DNA of 64,000 nt from assembly GCA_018056765.1 (NCBI GenBank), contig JAGPFA010000001.1, positions 124,001-188,000 on the forward strand, read 5' to 3'. The stretch's first letter is position 1. Every line of letters starts with the position of its first letter. The translations under genes were made by a program, and so were the position numbers. The notes beneath the pieces were generated by a model. That model saw nothing but the letters and a program-made list of their open reading frames with translations, was not told the DNA's origin and ran no database searches. This document shows, piece by piece, positions 34,599 to 43,319 of this stretch. This DNA comes from Syntrophaceae bacterium (lineage in GTDB: Bacteria; Desulfobacterota; Syntrophia; Syntrophales; Smithellaceae).

Positions 34599-35291
34599 AT
34601 GAAAAAAAGAAAGTTGTTGTTGGCAATTCCGGTTATCGCCTTAGTGTTTGTTGCAGGCTGCTGGCAGACCAAAACCATTGTGCGGCCGGAGGTTGCCGCC
34701 GCGCCGCCACAGCCTGTACCCGAGCCGGCGCCGGGAGCCATCTGGCGCGGGGAAAGCGATAAAAGTATGATTTTCACAGATAAAAAGGCGAGATACGTCA
34801 ATGATATTGTCACTATTATCATTGCCGAGGCTGCCTCGGGAGGCAACAAGGCCAGTACCGGTACCAGCCGTAACGCCACGACCAGTGCAAGCATCGACGC
34901 CTTTATGGGCCTGGACAACTATATTATCGGTAAAAACGCCAACATGGGAGGGGAAATTGCCATTGGCGGCCGGCATGCCAACAATATGAAAGGGCAGGGA
35001 GACACAAGCCGGAACAATACGCTCGTTGCCAGGATCAGTGCTCGCGTCATTCGGGTCATGGAAAACGGGGATCTGATGATCGAGGGACGCAGACAGGTGA
35101 CAATCAATGCCGAAGATCAGTACCTGATCATCGGCGGGATCATCAGGCCGCAGGATATCACCGCGGAAAATACTATTGCATCCCAGTATATTTCAGATGC
35201 TCATATCGTTTTAACGGGGACAGGTGTGATTGACGACAAGATGCGGCCAGGCTGGGCAACACGCATTGTGGACTGGGTCTGGCCTTTTTAA
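34599..35291 (+). CDS. flgH: Flagellar L-ring lipoprotein FlgH
   Basis: A 230-residue outer-membrane lipoprotein. The signal peptide ends in lipobox VAGC (Cys at about residue 21). FlgH motifs include [36 protein letters not shown] and [15 protein letters not shown], ending with [12 protein letters not shown]. It forms the L ring bushing in the outer membrane. AAGAGGCGG is upstream of the ATG. Confidence 0.97.
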   Translation: MKKRKLLLAIPVIALVFVAGCWQTKTIVRPEVAAAPPQPVPEPAPGAIWRGESDKSMIFTDKKARYVNDIVTIIIAEAASGGNKASTGTSRNATTSASIDAFMGLDNYIIGKNANMGGEIAIGGRHANNMKGQGDTSRNNTLVARISARVIRVMENGDLMIEGRRQVTINAEDQYLIIGGIIRPQDITAENTIASQYISDAHIVLTGTGVIDDKMRPGWATRIVDWVWPF

Positions 35292-35309
35292 TTGATGAGG
35301 GAGATGGAT

Positions 35310-36515
35310 ATGACAAAAAAAATCATGATGCCTCTGATGGTCGTGCTGTCATTGCTTGTTGCGTGGTCAGATATCGGTTTTGCCGCCAGGATCAAGGACA
35401 TCGCTTCCATTGGGGGGGTTCGGGACAACCAGTTGATCGGTTACGGTGTCGTGGTTGGACTTGCCGGAACAGGCGACGACCTGGCGAAAAATCTCTTTAC
35501 TGCCGCTTCACTGGCGAACATCATGAACCGGCAGGGACTGAGCATGAAGGACAAGACATCTGTTTTGAAGGCGGATAATATTGCGGCCGTCATGGTAACA
35601 GGTATCCTGCCCCCGTTTGCCAAAAACGGTTCAAAAATCGACGTTATTGTATCTTCGGTAGGTTCAGCTAAAAGCCTGCAGGGCGGTACCCTTTTGATGA
35701 CTCCTTTGCGCGGCGCTGATGGCGAAATTTACGCGGTTGCACAGGGGCCGATATCTCTGGGCGGCTATTCTGCCGGTGGTGCCGGCGGGGGAGCGGCCAA
35801 AAACCATACTACAGTTGGAAGGATTTCCAGCGGGGCGACGGTGGAAAAAGAACTGGCTTATGATTTTGACGCGCAGAAAGTGCTGATGATCAACCTCCAA
35901 CGGCCTGATTTTACCACCGCCACCCGTCTGGCCGCCACTATCAACACTTCATTGACGTTTGCCGAGGCCACACAACTGGACGCCTTTTCCGTGAGCGTCA
36001 AAGCAAAAAATGATTATACCGGTTCGCTGTCGGAGCTTTTGTACCATATCGAGTCACTTGATGTCGAAGTGGACAGCCCTGCCGTGGTTATTCTCAACGA
36101 AAAAACCGGCACGGTGGTCATGGGCGAGAATGTACGCATCTCTACAGTGGCTGTGGCGCATGGGAATTTAAGCATCCAGATCAAAGAAGAGACAAAAGTT
36201 TCTCAGCCGCTGCCGTTGGCGCCGCCCGTGCCGAGACCGGGGCAGATGCAGCCTGGCGGCGAACGTCAGCCGCCTGCTCAGGTGCCCGCCGGAACGGTCA
36301 TTGCGCCGGGCGGGCAAACGGTTGTAACTACGGAGACGACCATTGGTGTTTCAGAAGAAAATCAAAAACAGTTGATGTTGTTACCCAGGTCCGTGACAAT
36401 ATTTGAAGTAGTAAGGGCTTTGAATGCCATTGGTGTGTCGCCGCGCGATTTAATCACCATCCTGCAGGCGATTAAGGCGGCAGGGGCGTTACAGGCTGAT
36501 ATTCAGGTTATTTAA
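35310..36515 (+). CDS. flgI: Flagellar P-ring protein FlgI
   Basis: A 401-residue periplasmic protein with signal peptide (MTKKIMMPLMVVLSLLVAWS, cleavage near GFA-A). Motifs ARIKDIASIGGVRDNQLIGY, GLAGTGDDL and the C-terminal ALNAIGVSPRDLITILQAIK are typical. A Pro/Gly-rich insert near 305-345 (PRPGQMQPGGERQP) seems longer than usual. FlgI forms the P ring. Several starts are possible (TTG 35292, ATG 35304, ATG 35310); 35310 has GAGGGAG upstream and gives a normal signal peptide. Confidence 0.96.
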   Translation: MTKKIMMPLMVVLSLLVAWSDIGFAARIKDIASIGGVRDNQLIGYGVVVGLAGTGDDLAKNLFTAASLANIMNRQGLSMKDKTSVLKADNIAAVMVTGILPPFAKNGSKIDVIVSSVGSAKSLQGGTLLMTPLRGADGEIYAVAQGPISLGGYSAGGAGGGAAKNHTTVGRISSGATVEKELAYDFDAQKVLMINLQRPDFTTATRLAATINTSLTFAEATQLDAFSVSVKAKNDYTGSLSELLYHIESLDVEVDSPAVVILNEKTGTVVMGENVRISTVAVAHGNLSIQIKEETKVSQPLPLAPPVPRPGQMQPGGERQPPAQVPAGTVIAPGGQTVVTTETTIGVSEENQKQLMLLPRSVTIFEVVRALNAIGVSPRDLITILQAIKAAGALQADIQVI

Positions 36516-36527
36516 AAGGATAAGCTT

Positions 36528-36863
36528 ATGGAGAGCATCAAATCAACACAGATTTTTCCCGGTCTGATACATGAAGCGGCGAAAACATCGGTCAAGTCTG
36601 CCGCTTCCCGCCATACCAGCGGGGAGCTCAGGGAAATTAAAAAGGCGTGTGCCGACTTTGAGGCAATTTTTACATACGAAATGATCAAGTCGATGCGTAA
36701 AACCATCCCACAGCAGAAAACCGGCATGAATTTCGGCAAGGAAAGCTATACGATGATTATCGATCAAAAACTTGCGGAAAATATTTCCAATAACGGCAAT
36801 GGGTTAGGTTTACAGAAAATGCTATTTGATCAATTTACCAAAACAAATTTAAGGGGGAGGTGA
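36528..36863 (+). CDS. flgJ: Rod-binding protein FlgJ, single-domain form
   Basis: A 111-residue protein corresponding to the N-terminal rod-cap domain of FlgJ (ELREIKKACADFEAIFTYEM, MIKSMRKTIP, MIIDQKLAENISNNGNGLGL; given in parts). The muramidase domain found in enteric FlgJ is absent, as in many deltaproteobacteria. A separate lytic transglycosylase gene at 42366 may supply wall cleavage. It ends the flgF unit, 70 bp before flgM. Confidence 0.92.
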   Translation: MESIKSTQIFPGLIHEAAKTSVKSAASRHTSGELREIKKACADFEAIFTYEMIKSMRKTIPQQKTGMNFGKESYTMIIDQKLAENISNNGNGLGLQKMLFDQFTKTNLRGR

Positions 36864-36871
36864 AAAAAAAT

Positions 36872-36899
36872 TAAAGTAATATCTTGACTGTGCCGATAG
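36872..36899 (+). promoter_or_regulatory. Sigma-28-like promoter for flgM
   Basis: TAAAGTAA (36872-36879) and GCCGATAG (36892-36899). The -10 is nearly consensus; the spacer is one base longer than the usual TAAA-N15-GCCGATAA. It lies 33 bp before flgM. Confidence 0.65.
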
Positions 36900-36932
36900 G
36901 TGGTATAAGATTCAACTAAAGGAGAGGTTTTC

Positions 36933-37238
36933 ATGAAAGTGTCGGATATTAAAGACGTAAGCACTCAGTATATTCAGCAGTATCAACGAAATGAAAGTGC
37001 TGCCCAGGCAGCGGAAAAGCAGGCTGCTGCGGCTTCGAAAACCACTGAAAAAGTTGATCTTTCCACCATGGCAAGGGATATTCAAAAAGCTAAAGTTGAA
37101 GTGTCGAAGTTGCCTGACGTCCGCGAGGAGAAAGTGCGGGAAATTAAAGATCAGGTGGATAAAGGCACATACAACGTGAGCGGAGAACAAATTGCCAACA
37201 AGATGGTGGGAGAAACGATTATTGATCTTTTTGCCTGA
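36933..37238 (+). CDS. flgM: Anti-sigma-28 factor FlgM
   Basis: A 101-residue protein with a disordered, Ala/Gln-rich N-terminal half and the FlgM C-terminal helices (EKVREIKDQVDKGTYNVSGE, IANKMVGETIIDLF). FlgM binds FliA until it is exported through the finished hook. It has an AAAGGAGAGG ribosome site and its own sigma-28-like promoter, giving feedback on FliA. Confidence 0.95.
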   Translation: MKVSDIKDVSTQYIQQYQRNESAAQAAEKQAAAASKTTEKVDLSTMARDIQKAKVEVSKLPDVREEKVREIKDQVDKGTYNVSGEQIANKMVGETIIDLFA

Positions 37239-37376
37239 TGATCAGGTAAAATAATTCCCCTCTCACATGGCTTCACTCAGGTTGCTTTTTTCACGGAGGA
37301 CAGTCTTTTAATGTGTCCGCCGCCCGTCCAAAGCTCACGTAGTTTTGCCTCAACTAAAACGTATAAGGATAATAAT

Positions 37377-37928
37377 ATGTTGGAGCAGAATATACATTTG
37401 AGCAATCGCCTTGAAGCTTGTGTCAATGATGATTTGTTTTCTGCACTGATAGATGTATTGACCGGTGAGATTTCAGTCTACGAGGAACTGAAGAAGTTTT
37501 TAATCACCGAAAAAAACATGCTGGTCAAACCGGCCGCTTTTGCCGAAATTAATAAAAGCAACGCGGCCAAGGAAAACATCATCTTAAAAGCCAGGATATC
37601 ACAGGAGGCTCGTACCAATCTTTTAAAGAAAATTGCCCGAAATCTCGATATATCTGAAGAAGAGGTGAATTTAATATCACTTGCCGCCTTTGCCGGGGCC
37701 GAGAAGGGGAAAATTATCAAAAATTTGAGAAGTGCTCTTTTGGCAATCACAAAAGAAATTGAAACGATCAATAGCGATAATAGCAGTATATTAGATGGAT
37801 CTATTGATAATGTTAAAGCATCACTTGAATTTTTGACCTCGCTCCTGGAAAGATCGGGAATTTATCTGGGCAATGGAAAAATCGGCACCGTGCAGCATAA
37901 TGGCAGGCTGCTGCGGACGGAGGGCTGA
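37377..37928 (+). CDS. flgN: FlgN-type export chaperone
   Basis: A 183-residue, mostly helical protein (LIDVLTGEISVYEELKKFLI, EKNMLVKPAAFAEINKSNAA, LEFLTSLLERSGIYLGNGKI) with the length and helical pattern of FlgN, the chaperone for hook-filament junction proteins FlgK and FlgL, which are encoded just downstream. ATG 37377 has AAGGAT upstream; the earlier ATG at 37311 adds 22 residues of low-complexity leader and is disfavoured. It is 3 bp from flgK. Confidence 0.88.
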   Translation: MLEQNIHLSNRLEACVNDDLFSALIDVLTGEISVYEELKKFLITEKNMLVKPAAFAEINKSNAAKENIILKARISQEARTNLLKKIARNLDISEEEVNLISLAAFAGAEKGKIIKNLRSALLAITKEIETINSDNSSILDGSIDNVKASLEFLTSLLERSGIYLGNGKIGTVQHNGRLLRTEG

Positions 37929-37931
37929 CAA

Positions 37932-39317
37932 ATGGCTGATATTGGAAAAGTTTTATATACGGCGCAGGAAGCCCTCTTAAGTAACCTGGCGGCAATCAAT
38001 GTTACAGGCAGTAATATCGCCAACGTGAATACACCCGGCTACACCCGGCTGCGTCCCATGCTCGAGTCGGTAGGCTCCAAAGACCCTCAGTCCGGGCGTG
38101 AACAGATCGGAGTGCGTATTTCCAATGTAGAGAGAATTTTTGATAAATTTTTGGAAACACAGATGATTGCGCAGCAGTCATCTCTTTCCAAGTTCACCAC
38201 CGAGGAGGATATTCTCTCCAGAGTTGAGGCAATTTTCAACGAGAACACCGGTGGGGGAATTAACGACGCAATTGCCGATTTTTTAAATGCCTGGGGAAGT
38301 CTCTCCGTTGACCCTTTGAGCAAGGCAAAAAGGGACGTGGTGATCTCCACCGGACAAACTCTCTCCCGTATGTTCAATCTGAGAGTAGATGGCCTGGTGA
38401 ATATCCAACTGAACGCAAATGAGAATATTGCCAATGAAATTAATACATTAAACGGTTATCTCAAAGACGTGGCCCGTTACAATGAACTGATTGTCAGCGC
38501 TGAAAACGCCGGCGCAACCGCCCACGCCGTTCGCGATCAGAGGGGAGTAATCTTAAATGAAATCAGTAAGATAATAGATATTAATTATGTCGAAAAACCG
38601 GATGGTTCAATCTACATTTATATGCCCGATGGCGGTAAAACACTTGTTGAAGGCTTCAATAGCTGGGAATTGATGGCCCAGGTAAACCCCGCCAATCATA
38701 CTTTCTTTGATGTCGTTTTTAAAAACGATCCCGACCATGCTCTCAATGACCGGATAAACGGAGGAAAAATAGGGGCTTACCTGGAAATGAGAGATACTGT
38801 TATTCCATCGTATATCGACAGACTGGACCAAACAGCTCTGGCAATTATAAGTCGCGTGAATGCATTGCATATGAGCGGTATTGACCAGGATAATAACGCG
38901 GGAGTAGCGTTTTTCAGTTACACACCGCCAAACCCCGCGGCGACGATGAGCGTTAACATAACTGACACGAGACGCATTGCCGCAGCCTCCGCACTCGGGC
39001 AGGCCGACGGCAACAATGCCACCGCTATCACAGCTTTGAAAACAGAGATAAACACGGTATTGGGAACGACAATCGACGGTTATTATAATTCGTTTATCGC
39101 AAAAATAGGGCGTGATGCGGTTGATGCAAAACAGGCGGTCATCCGCGAAACGACGATTTACAACCAACAGGTGGAACAAAGAGAGCAGCTCTCTGGAGTA
39201 TCGCTTGACGAGGAGATGATGAATCTGATTAAGTATCAGATGGCCTATGGGGCGGCGGGTAAAATGACAGCCACGGTCAATGAGTTAATAGATACACTGC
39301 TTAATCTGGTGAGGTAG
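37932..39317 (+). CDS. flgK: Hook-filament junction protein FlgK (HAP1)
   Basis: A 461-residue axial protein with N-terminal GSNIANVNTPGYTRLRP and C-terminal VSLDEEMMNLIKYQMAYGAA, NELIDTLLNLVR. It is shorter than enteric FlgK, owing to a smaller middle region. It forms the first ring between hook and filament, bound by FlgN during export. Spacing to flgL is 22 bp. Confidence 0.97.
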   Translation: MADIGKVLYTAQEALLSNLAAINVTGSNIANVNTPGYTRLRPMLESVGSKDPQSGREQIGVRISNVERIFDKFLETQMIAQQSSLSKFTTEEDILSRVEAIFNENTGGGINDAIADFLNAWGSLSVDPLSKAKRDVVISTGQTLSRMFNLRVDGLVNIQLNANENIANEINTLNGYLKDVARYNELIVSAENAGATAHAVRDQRGVILNEISKIIDINYVEKPDGSIYIYMPDGGKTLVEGFNSWELMAQVNPANHTFFDVVFKNDPDHALNDRINGGKIGAYLEMRDTVIPSYIDRLDQTALAIISRVNALHMSGIDQDNNAGVAFFSYTPPNPAATMSVNITDTRRIAAASALGQADGNNATAITALKTEINTVLGTTIDGYYNSFIAKIGRDAVDAKQAVIRETTIYNQQVEQREQLSGVSLDEEMMNLIKYQMAYGAAGKMTATVNELIDTLLNLVR

Positions 39318-39339
39318 CCGCGAAAGAGAGGCAAATGAA

Positions 39340-40227
39340 ATGATTCAGCGAATAACGGAAAATATCAAGTTCAGTATGCTTACAACCAACATGCTGAACA
39401 TTCAGCGTGAATACAGCGATCTGATGGAAAAACTCTCCACGCAAAAGATGATTAACCGCCCCTCCGATGACCCGGTCGCCACCAACACCATCCTTGACTC
39501 GCGTACGGCTTTAAACGCCATCAACCAATACAATAGTAATATTACCGATGCTCAGATAGCCTTATCCATTAACACCTCCGCCCTGTCTTCGGTAAAAAAA
39601 ATCATCGCCGAGGCTGTTACTATTGCGATATCAGAGGCCGGCACCGGCTCCGCCGAAACGATGGCCATCTCGGCCGGGAGGATTCAAGCCATGATCGATG
39701 AGGCTATGACGCTGATGAACACGAAAAACGGCGACAGCTACATTTTTGCCGGATCCCGTCTGGATACAACACCGTATACTTTCAACGTCGTGAGCCGGGA
39801 ATTTGAATATCACGGTGATAATGCTCAACTCAATGTTCTTGTTGGCAACGGTAATGCTTTTGCGTATAATATTACCGGGGTCGAGGCATTTGGCGGCGCG
39901 GATGTTTTAAATGCCCTCCTGGCGCTCAGAACTGCGCTCCAGACAAATGACGCTGACGCGGTCAATACGCAAATTGATGTGCTGCGGCCACTGGAGAGCC
40001 GTGTCCTGCAGGCGGAAACATCAGCCGGGGCGAAAATCAGTTCGCTGGAGCTGATTCGTGGCAATCACGATAACCTGAAGCTGGAAATAACCAATATGCT
40101 CGCCGACGTGGAGAATGCTCAAATGGCGTCTCTTATCACTGCTTTTCAGATGAAGCAGATCGCCATGCAGGCGTCCTACAGTATGGCCGCAAAGATCAGT
40201 GAAATGACGATAATGAGTTATATTTAA
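39340..40227 (+). CDS. flgL: Hook-filament junction protein FlgL (HAP3)
   Basis: A 295-residue flagellin-like protein with N-terminal LMEKLSTQKMINRPSDDPVA and C-terminal MLADVENAQMASLITAFQMK and SMAAKISEMTIMSYI. It joins FlgK to the filament. Spacing to csrA is 16 bp, an arrangement known in many bacteria, though there fliW often lies between them. Confidence 0.97.
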   Translation: MIQRITENIKFSMLTTNMLNIQREYSDLMEKLSTQKMINRPSDDPVATNTILDSRTALNAINQYNSNITDAQIALSINTSALSSVKKIIAEAVTIAISEAGTGSAETMAISAGRIQAMIDEAMTLMNTKNGDSYIFAGSRLDTTPYTFNVVSREFEYHGDNAQLNVLVGNGNAFAYNITGVEAFGGADVLNALLALRTALQTNDADAVNTQIDVLRPLESRVLQAETSAGAKISSLELIRGNHDNLKLEITNMLADVENAQMASLITAFQMKQIAMQASYSMAAKISEMTIMSYI

Positions 40228-40243
40228 TGGAAACGGGTGAAAA

Positions 40244-40420
40244 ATGCTTATTTTAACCAGAAAGAGCGGCGAGGCCATTACCATCGGAGAAAATATAAAA
40301 ATTACAATACTCGATATTAAGGGAAAATACGCGCGTGTGGGTGTTGAAGCGCCGCGTGAACTTGCTGTACGCCGTGAAGAGGCTTCCCCTCCCGAGCAGG
40401 AAGATAAAACATCTGAATAA
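40244..40420 (+). CDS. csrA: Carbon storage/translational regulator CsrA
   Basis: A 58-residue protein starting MLILTRKSGEAITIGENIKI, with the CsrA core motifs (ITILDIKGKYARVGVEAPR, VRREE). It is too short for many ORF filters. CsrA binds GGA-containing hairpins in mRNA and in flagellated bacteria represses flagellin synthesis, opposed by FliW. No fliW is adjacent here. A GGGTGA lies 8 bp upstream of the ATG. Confidence 0.96.
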   Translation: MLILTRKSGEAITIGENIKITILDIKGKYARVGVEAPRELAVRREEASPPEQEDKTSE

Positions 40421-40472
40421 AATCAAATTACTGCAAAGATAAATCCTTTTTAATTTTTGTATAACATTTTTC

Positions 40473-40499
40473 TAAAGTTTCTCTCCTGTTTACCGATAT
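40473..40499 (+). promoter_or_regulatory. Sigma-28 (FliA) promoter, near consensus
   Basis: TAAAGTTT (40473-40480), exactly 11 bp, then ACCGATAT (40492-40499): 14 of 16 positions match the FliA consensus. It is the best sigma-28 site in the window and precedes the small gene at 40528. Confidence 0.85.
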
Positions 40500-40527
40500 A
40501 TGAGTGGAAACATAAACGGAGAAGAAA

Positions 40528-40743
40528 ATGACAATTACCGCTTATCAGGTAGATAATGTTTTAAACGCCTATATCAGGCAAAGCAGAGTCAAAGTGCAGA
40601 CCCCTGTGCTCAGAGAAGGTGAAAACCGTATCGATTCCAAAGATATTGTCACCTTATCGACAAAAGAAGCCAACAAGGCGGGGGAGCTGGAAAAAATCAG
40701 CTACAATCTTCGCGACGTTATTCTTAGAGGCGAAAATCAATAG
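40528..40743 (+). CDS. Small FliA-regulated protein, unknown function
   Basis: A 71-residue polar protein (MTITAYQVDNVLNAYIRQSR, DIVTLSTKEANKAGELEKIS, RDVILRG). GGAGAAGAAA precedes the ATG. It resembles small deltaproteobacterial flagella-associated proteins that begin with xxxAYQVxNVL and carry a D-x-V-T-L/I-S-T motif (DVU0524-like, from memory and unverified). The DIVTLST stretch also recalls the VDLST of FlgM at 36933, so an anti-sigma or secreted regulatory role is conceivable. The near-consensus sigma-28 promoter makes it a late flagellar gene. Confidence 0.75.
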   Translation: MTITAYQVDNVLNAYIRQSRVKVQTPVLREGENRIDSKDIVTLSTKEANKAGELEKISYNLRDVILRGENQ

Positions 40744-40857
40744 TCAGTCGCAAGATTTCTCTTCCCGAATCATCACACTCAGTATTGTTTGTTGATATCA
40801 AGACTTTAGGCGTGGAGCAGGACAGTGGCGGACGCGGTTAGGCTAATTGGACGCAAA

Positions 40858-42309
40858 ATGGAGTCGAAAAAGATTCTGGTAGTGGATGATTATTCCCCGA
40901 CCAGAAACCTGATTGCCGAAACGCTGGGACAAATTCCCCAATATCTGGTCAGAGAAGCAGCAAGTGGGGAAGATGCGCTTAAAATTCTTGATAATGACAG
41001 TTTCGATCTCATCATCAGCGATATTATGATGCCCGGCATGAGCGGAATGGATCTGTTGCACGCCGTAAGACAGCGTGATCCGGCAGTTGCCGTGATCATG
41101 ATAACCGGAAATCCCACAACGGACCTGACGGTCAGCGCCATTAAAAAAGGCGCCGTCGATTTTTTGACGAAGCCATTCGATATTGACGATCTTTTGTATA
41201 AAGTCGATATACATCTGATGCAGAAAGAAATTCTCAAGCCGGAGGCTCGGGAAAAGACTCTCGCTGAACTGAAACTCAGCGATAAAACCGAATCATTGTC
41301 CAAGCAAAGCTATATTTTCGATTCCATCGAAGAAGCACCGATGGATAATGATATTATTTTCCAGAAAATTGCAGATCTTGCCCTGAAGCTTGTCGACGGC
41401 GAAGTTTGCTCGATCATGCTTTTTGACGAACATGACAATGAATTTCACGAAAAAGTTACCCGAGGAAGAGCCTCAGGATTTTCTCAGACCGCCGCGCAGG
41501 CGAGGCGACTGAGAATGATTTACAATGAAGTTGTCCAGCGGCGCGAAGCCCTCCTCATAACATCCAGCGACCGTCCTGAAGTGGCGCCCTCGCTTATTTG
41601 CGCTCCCTTGATGATCAGAAACAACTTCCTCGGCATTTTAAGCATCCGCAAGAAGAGAAACAGAGAAGCTTTCAATAAAAACGACCTGCATCACATTTTG
41701 AGTCTCACCAAACGTGCCTCACTAAATATGGAGAACAAAATTCTCTATGAAAGTATATATTTAAACATCATGGACACGCTGCATTCGCTGATTTCCTCCA
41801 TTCAGGCACGTGACCACTATACAGAAGAGCACTCCAGGCGCGTTACCGGTGAAGCTGTCAGGCTTGCCGAGAGTATGAATTGTACGCCGAAAGAGATAGA
41901 AAGCATCAGAATCGCCAGTGTTCTTCATGATGTGGGTAAAATTGCGGTGCCGGACAGTATTTTGCTGAAGGAAGGCAGACTGACACAGGAAGAATACATG
42001 ATTATCAAAAATCATCCCTCAATCGGTGAAAACATTTTAAAGCCCATTATTCTGCTTGATGAAGAAAGAAAAATCATTCAGTGTCACCATGAACGATGGG
42101 ACGGAAGGGGCTACCCGCAGGGTTTGAAAGGGAAAGAAATCCCATTTCTTGCCCGTATGATGGCAGTGGTTGATGCCTTTGACGCGATGACCAGTGACCG
42201 CACCTATCGTCCGGCCATGTCCAAAGATCAAGCGATTGCCGAGCTGATTGCCAACAAGAAGACCCAATTTGACCCCGACATTGTCGATGCCTACATAAAA
42301 ATTCTTTAA
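40858..42309 (+). CDS. Response regulator with GAF and HD-GYP domains (c-di-GMP phosphodiesterase)
   Basis: A 483-residue protein: receiver domain (1-118; phospho-acceptor in LIISDIMMPGMSG), a GAF domain (about 150-285) and an HD-GYP domain with HDVGKIAVPDSILLKEG, an HHERWDGRGYP motif and DAFDAMTSDR. All expected metal-binding residues for c-di-GMP hydrolysis are present. Its place next to flagellar genes, with a PilZ effector at 568, suggests that c-di-GMP controls this flagellum. The ATG at 40858 begins directly before the receiver fold; an in-frame GTG at 40825, with GGAG upstream, is an alternative. Confidence 0.92.
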   Translation: MESKKILVVDDYSPTRNLIAETLGQIPQYLVREAASGEDALKILDNDSFDLIISDIMMPGMSGMDLLHAVRQRDPAVAVIMITGNPTTDLTVSAIKKGAVDFLTKPFDIDDLLYKVDIHLMQKEILKPEAREKTLAELKLSDKTESLSKQSYIFDSIEEAPMDNDIIFQKIADLALKLVDGEVCSIMLFDEHDNEFHEKVTRGRASGFSQTAAQARRLRMIYNEVVQRREALLITSSDRPEVAPSLICAPLMIRNNFLGILSIRKKRNREAFNKNDLHHILSLTKRASLNMENKILYESIYLNIMDTLHSLISSIQARDHYTEEHSRRVTGEAVRLAESMNCTPKEIESIRIASVLHDVGKIAVPDSILLKEGRLTQEEYMIIKNHPSIGENILKPIILLDEERKIIQCHHERWDGRGYPQGLKGKEIPFLARMMAVVDAFDAMTSDRTYRPAMSKDQAIAELIANKKTQFDPDIVDAYIKIL

Positions 42310-42319
42310 CCCATATCTG

Positions 42320-42335
42320 TGGCACGTAAGTTGAA
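42320..42335 (+). promoter_or_regulatory. Possible degenerate sigma-54 promoter before the lytic transglycosylase gene
   Basis: TGGCACGTAAGTTGAA matches the RpoN consensus at -24 fully, but the usual -12 GC is GA. It lies 30 bp before the ATG. The GC is rarely changed, so this remains doubtful. Confidence 0.35.
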
Positions 42336-42365
42336 TCTCTTTTTGGTCGTCATGACGGAGGAGAT

Positions 42366-43142
42366 ATGATTGAATTTAACGGTCTGGCTGCAATCAAGCC
42401 CTTTGAATCGGCAACTGAGGCGAAAAGGAAAGCACCCGACGTCAAGTCGGCAGATATCAGCCACTTCGCAAATACGTTGAGAGAAACCATCTTGACCGGG
42501 CAGGATGTTTTAAAAACGTCTACGCTTACGGAACTGACCGGGCAGCAGTTGGCGCTTCTTTTGCGGGTCATGCAAATTCAGATGAATTCACGCTTCTTCA
42601 ACATCCTTATGAACACGGATAATGATGCCGATAATTCGCTTGTCCGGCATATGATCGGTTGGGGGCAAAAAATGCCGCTGGATGCAAATGCAGGAGCAAA
42701 GTCAGTTTCAGATATTTCCCAAAACTCCCCGGTTGTGGGGCGAGGTGTCTTTTCAGATATTATTGAACAAGCGGCGGCCGAAAACGGGTTGGAACCGGCA
42801 CTGATCGAATCGGTGATCAAAGCCGAAAGTGACTTCAATCCGTCGGCGACATCGCCGGCAGGTGCGATGGGACTTATGCAGCTGATGCCGGAGACGGCAA
42901 AAGAGTTGGGTGTTAAAAACCCCTATGACCCGCTGGAAAACATTATGGCCGGCACCAGATATCTGAAAATGTTGCTCAACCGTTACGGAGGACACACGAA
43001 TCTAGCGCTGGCAGCGTATAACTGGGGCATGGGAAATCTCGAAAGGAATCCGGGCAGACTGCCGGGAGAGACATTGTCTTATATTGAAAAGGTCAATCAT
43101 TATTATCGGACGACGAAAGGGCAGGAACATCGGCCGACTTAA
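42366..43142 (+). CDS. Lytic transglycosylase (SLT family), no signal peptide
   Basis: A 258-residue protein. Residues 1-125 are a flexible, flagellar-type N-terminal region ([20 protein letters not shown]). The C-terminal SLT domain (about 130-250) carries the catalytic Glu154 in [11 protein letters not shown], then [18 protein letters not shown] and the [10 protein letters not shown] motif. There is no Sec signal peptide, so export may use the flagellar system. With FlgJ here lacking its muramidase half, this enzyme is the likely peptidoglycan hydrolase for rod penetration. GGAGGAG lies upstream of the ATG. Confidence 0.88.
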   Translation: MIEFNGLAAIKPFESATEAKRKAPDVKSADISHFANTLRETILTGQDVLKTSTLTELTGQQLALLLRVMQIQMNSRFFNILMNTDNDADNSLVRHMIGWGQKMPLDANAGAKSVSDISQNSPVVGRGVFSDIIEQAAAENGLEPALIESVIKAESDFNPSATSPAGAMGLMQLMPETAKELGVKNPYDPLENIMAGTRYLKMLLNRYGGHTNLALAAYNWGMGNLERNPGRLPGETLSYIEKVNHYYRTTKGQEHRPT

Positions 43143-43319
43143 GTAACAAAAGACCAATGGCGTTGAATTTATCCTGGAAGTATCTTCTTGACGCCTTCGC
43201 CTCAAATTATCCTCATTGATTTTCCTTGCCGCCCGACTTGTTGTCCTTCTTTATAAAATTGAAATCCGGAGCCGGTCAAAACGGCAGCAAATCCCCATAT
43301 CCCAGATTATGCCGACGCA

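Noticed and set aside
37292..37316. Possible sigma-54 site before flgN (TGGC ... GGTTGCT)
   Set aside because: GG-to-GC spacing is 13 rather than 10.
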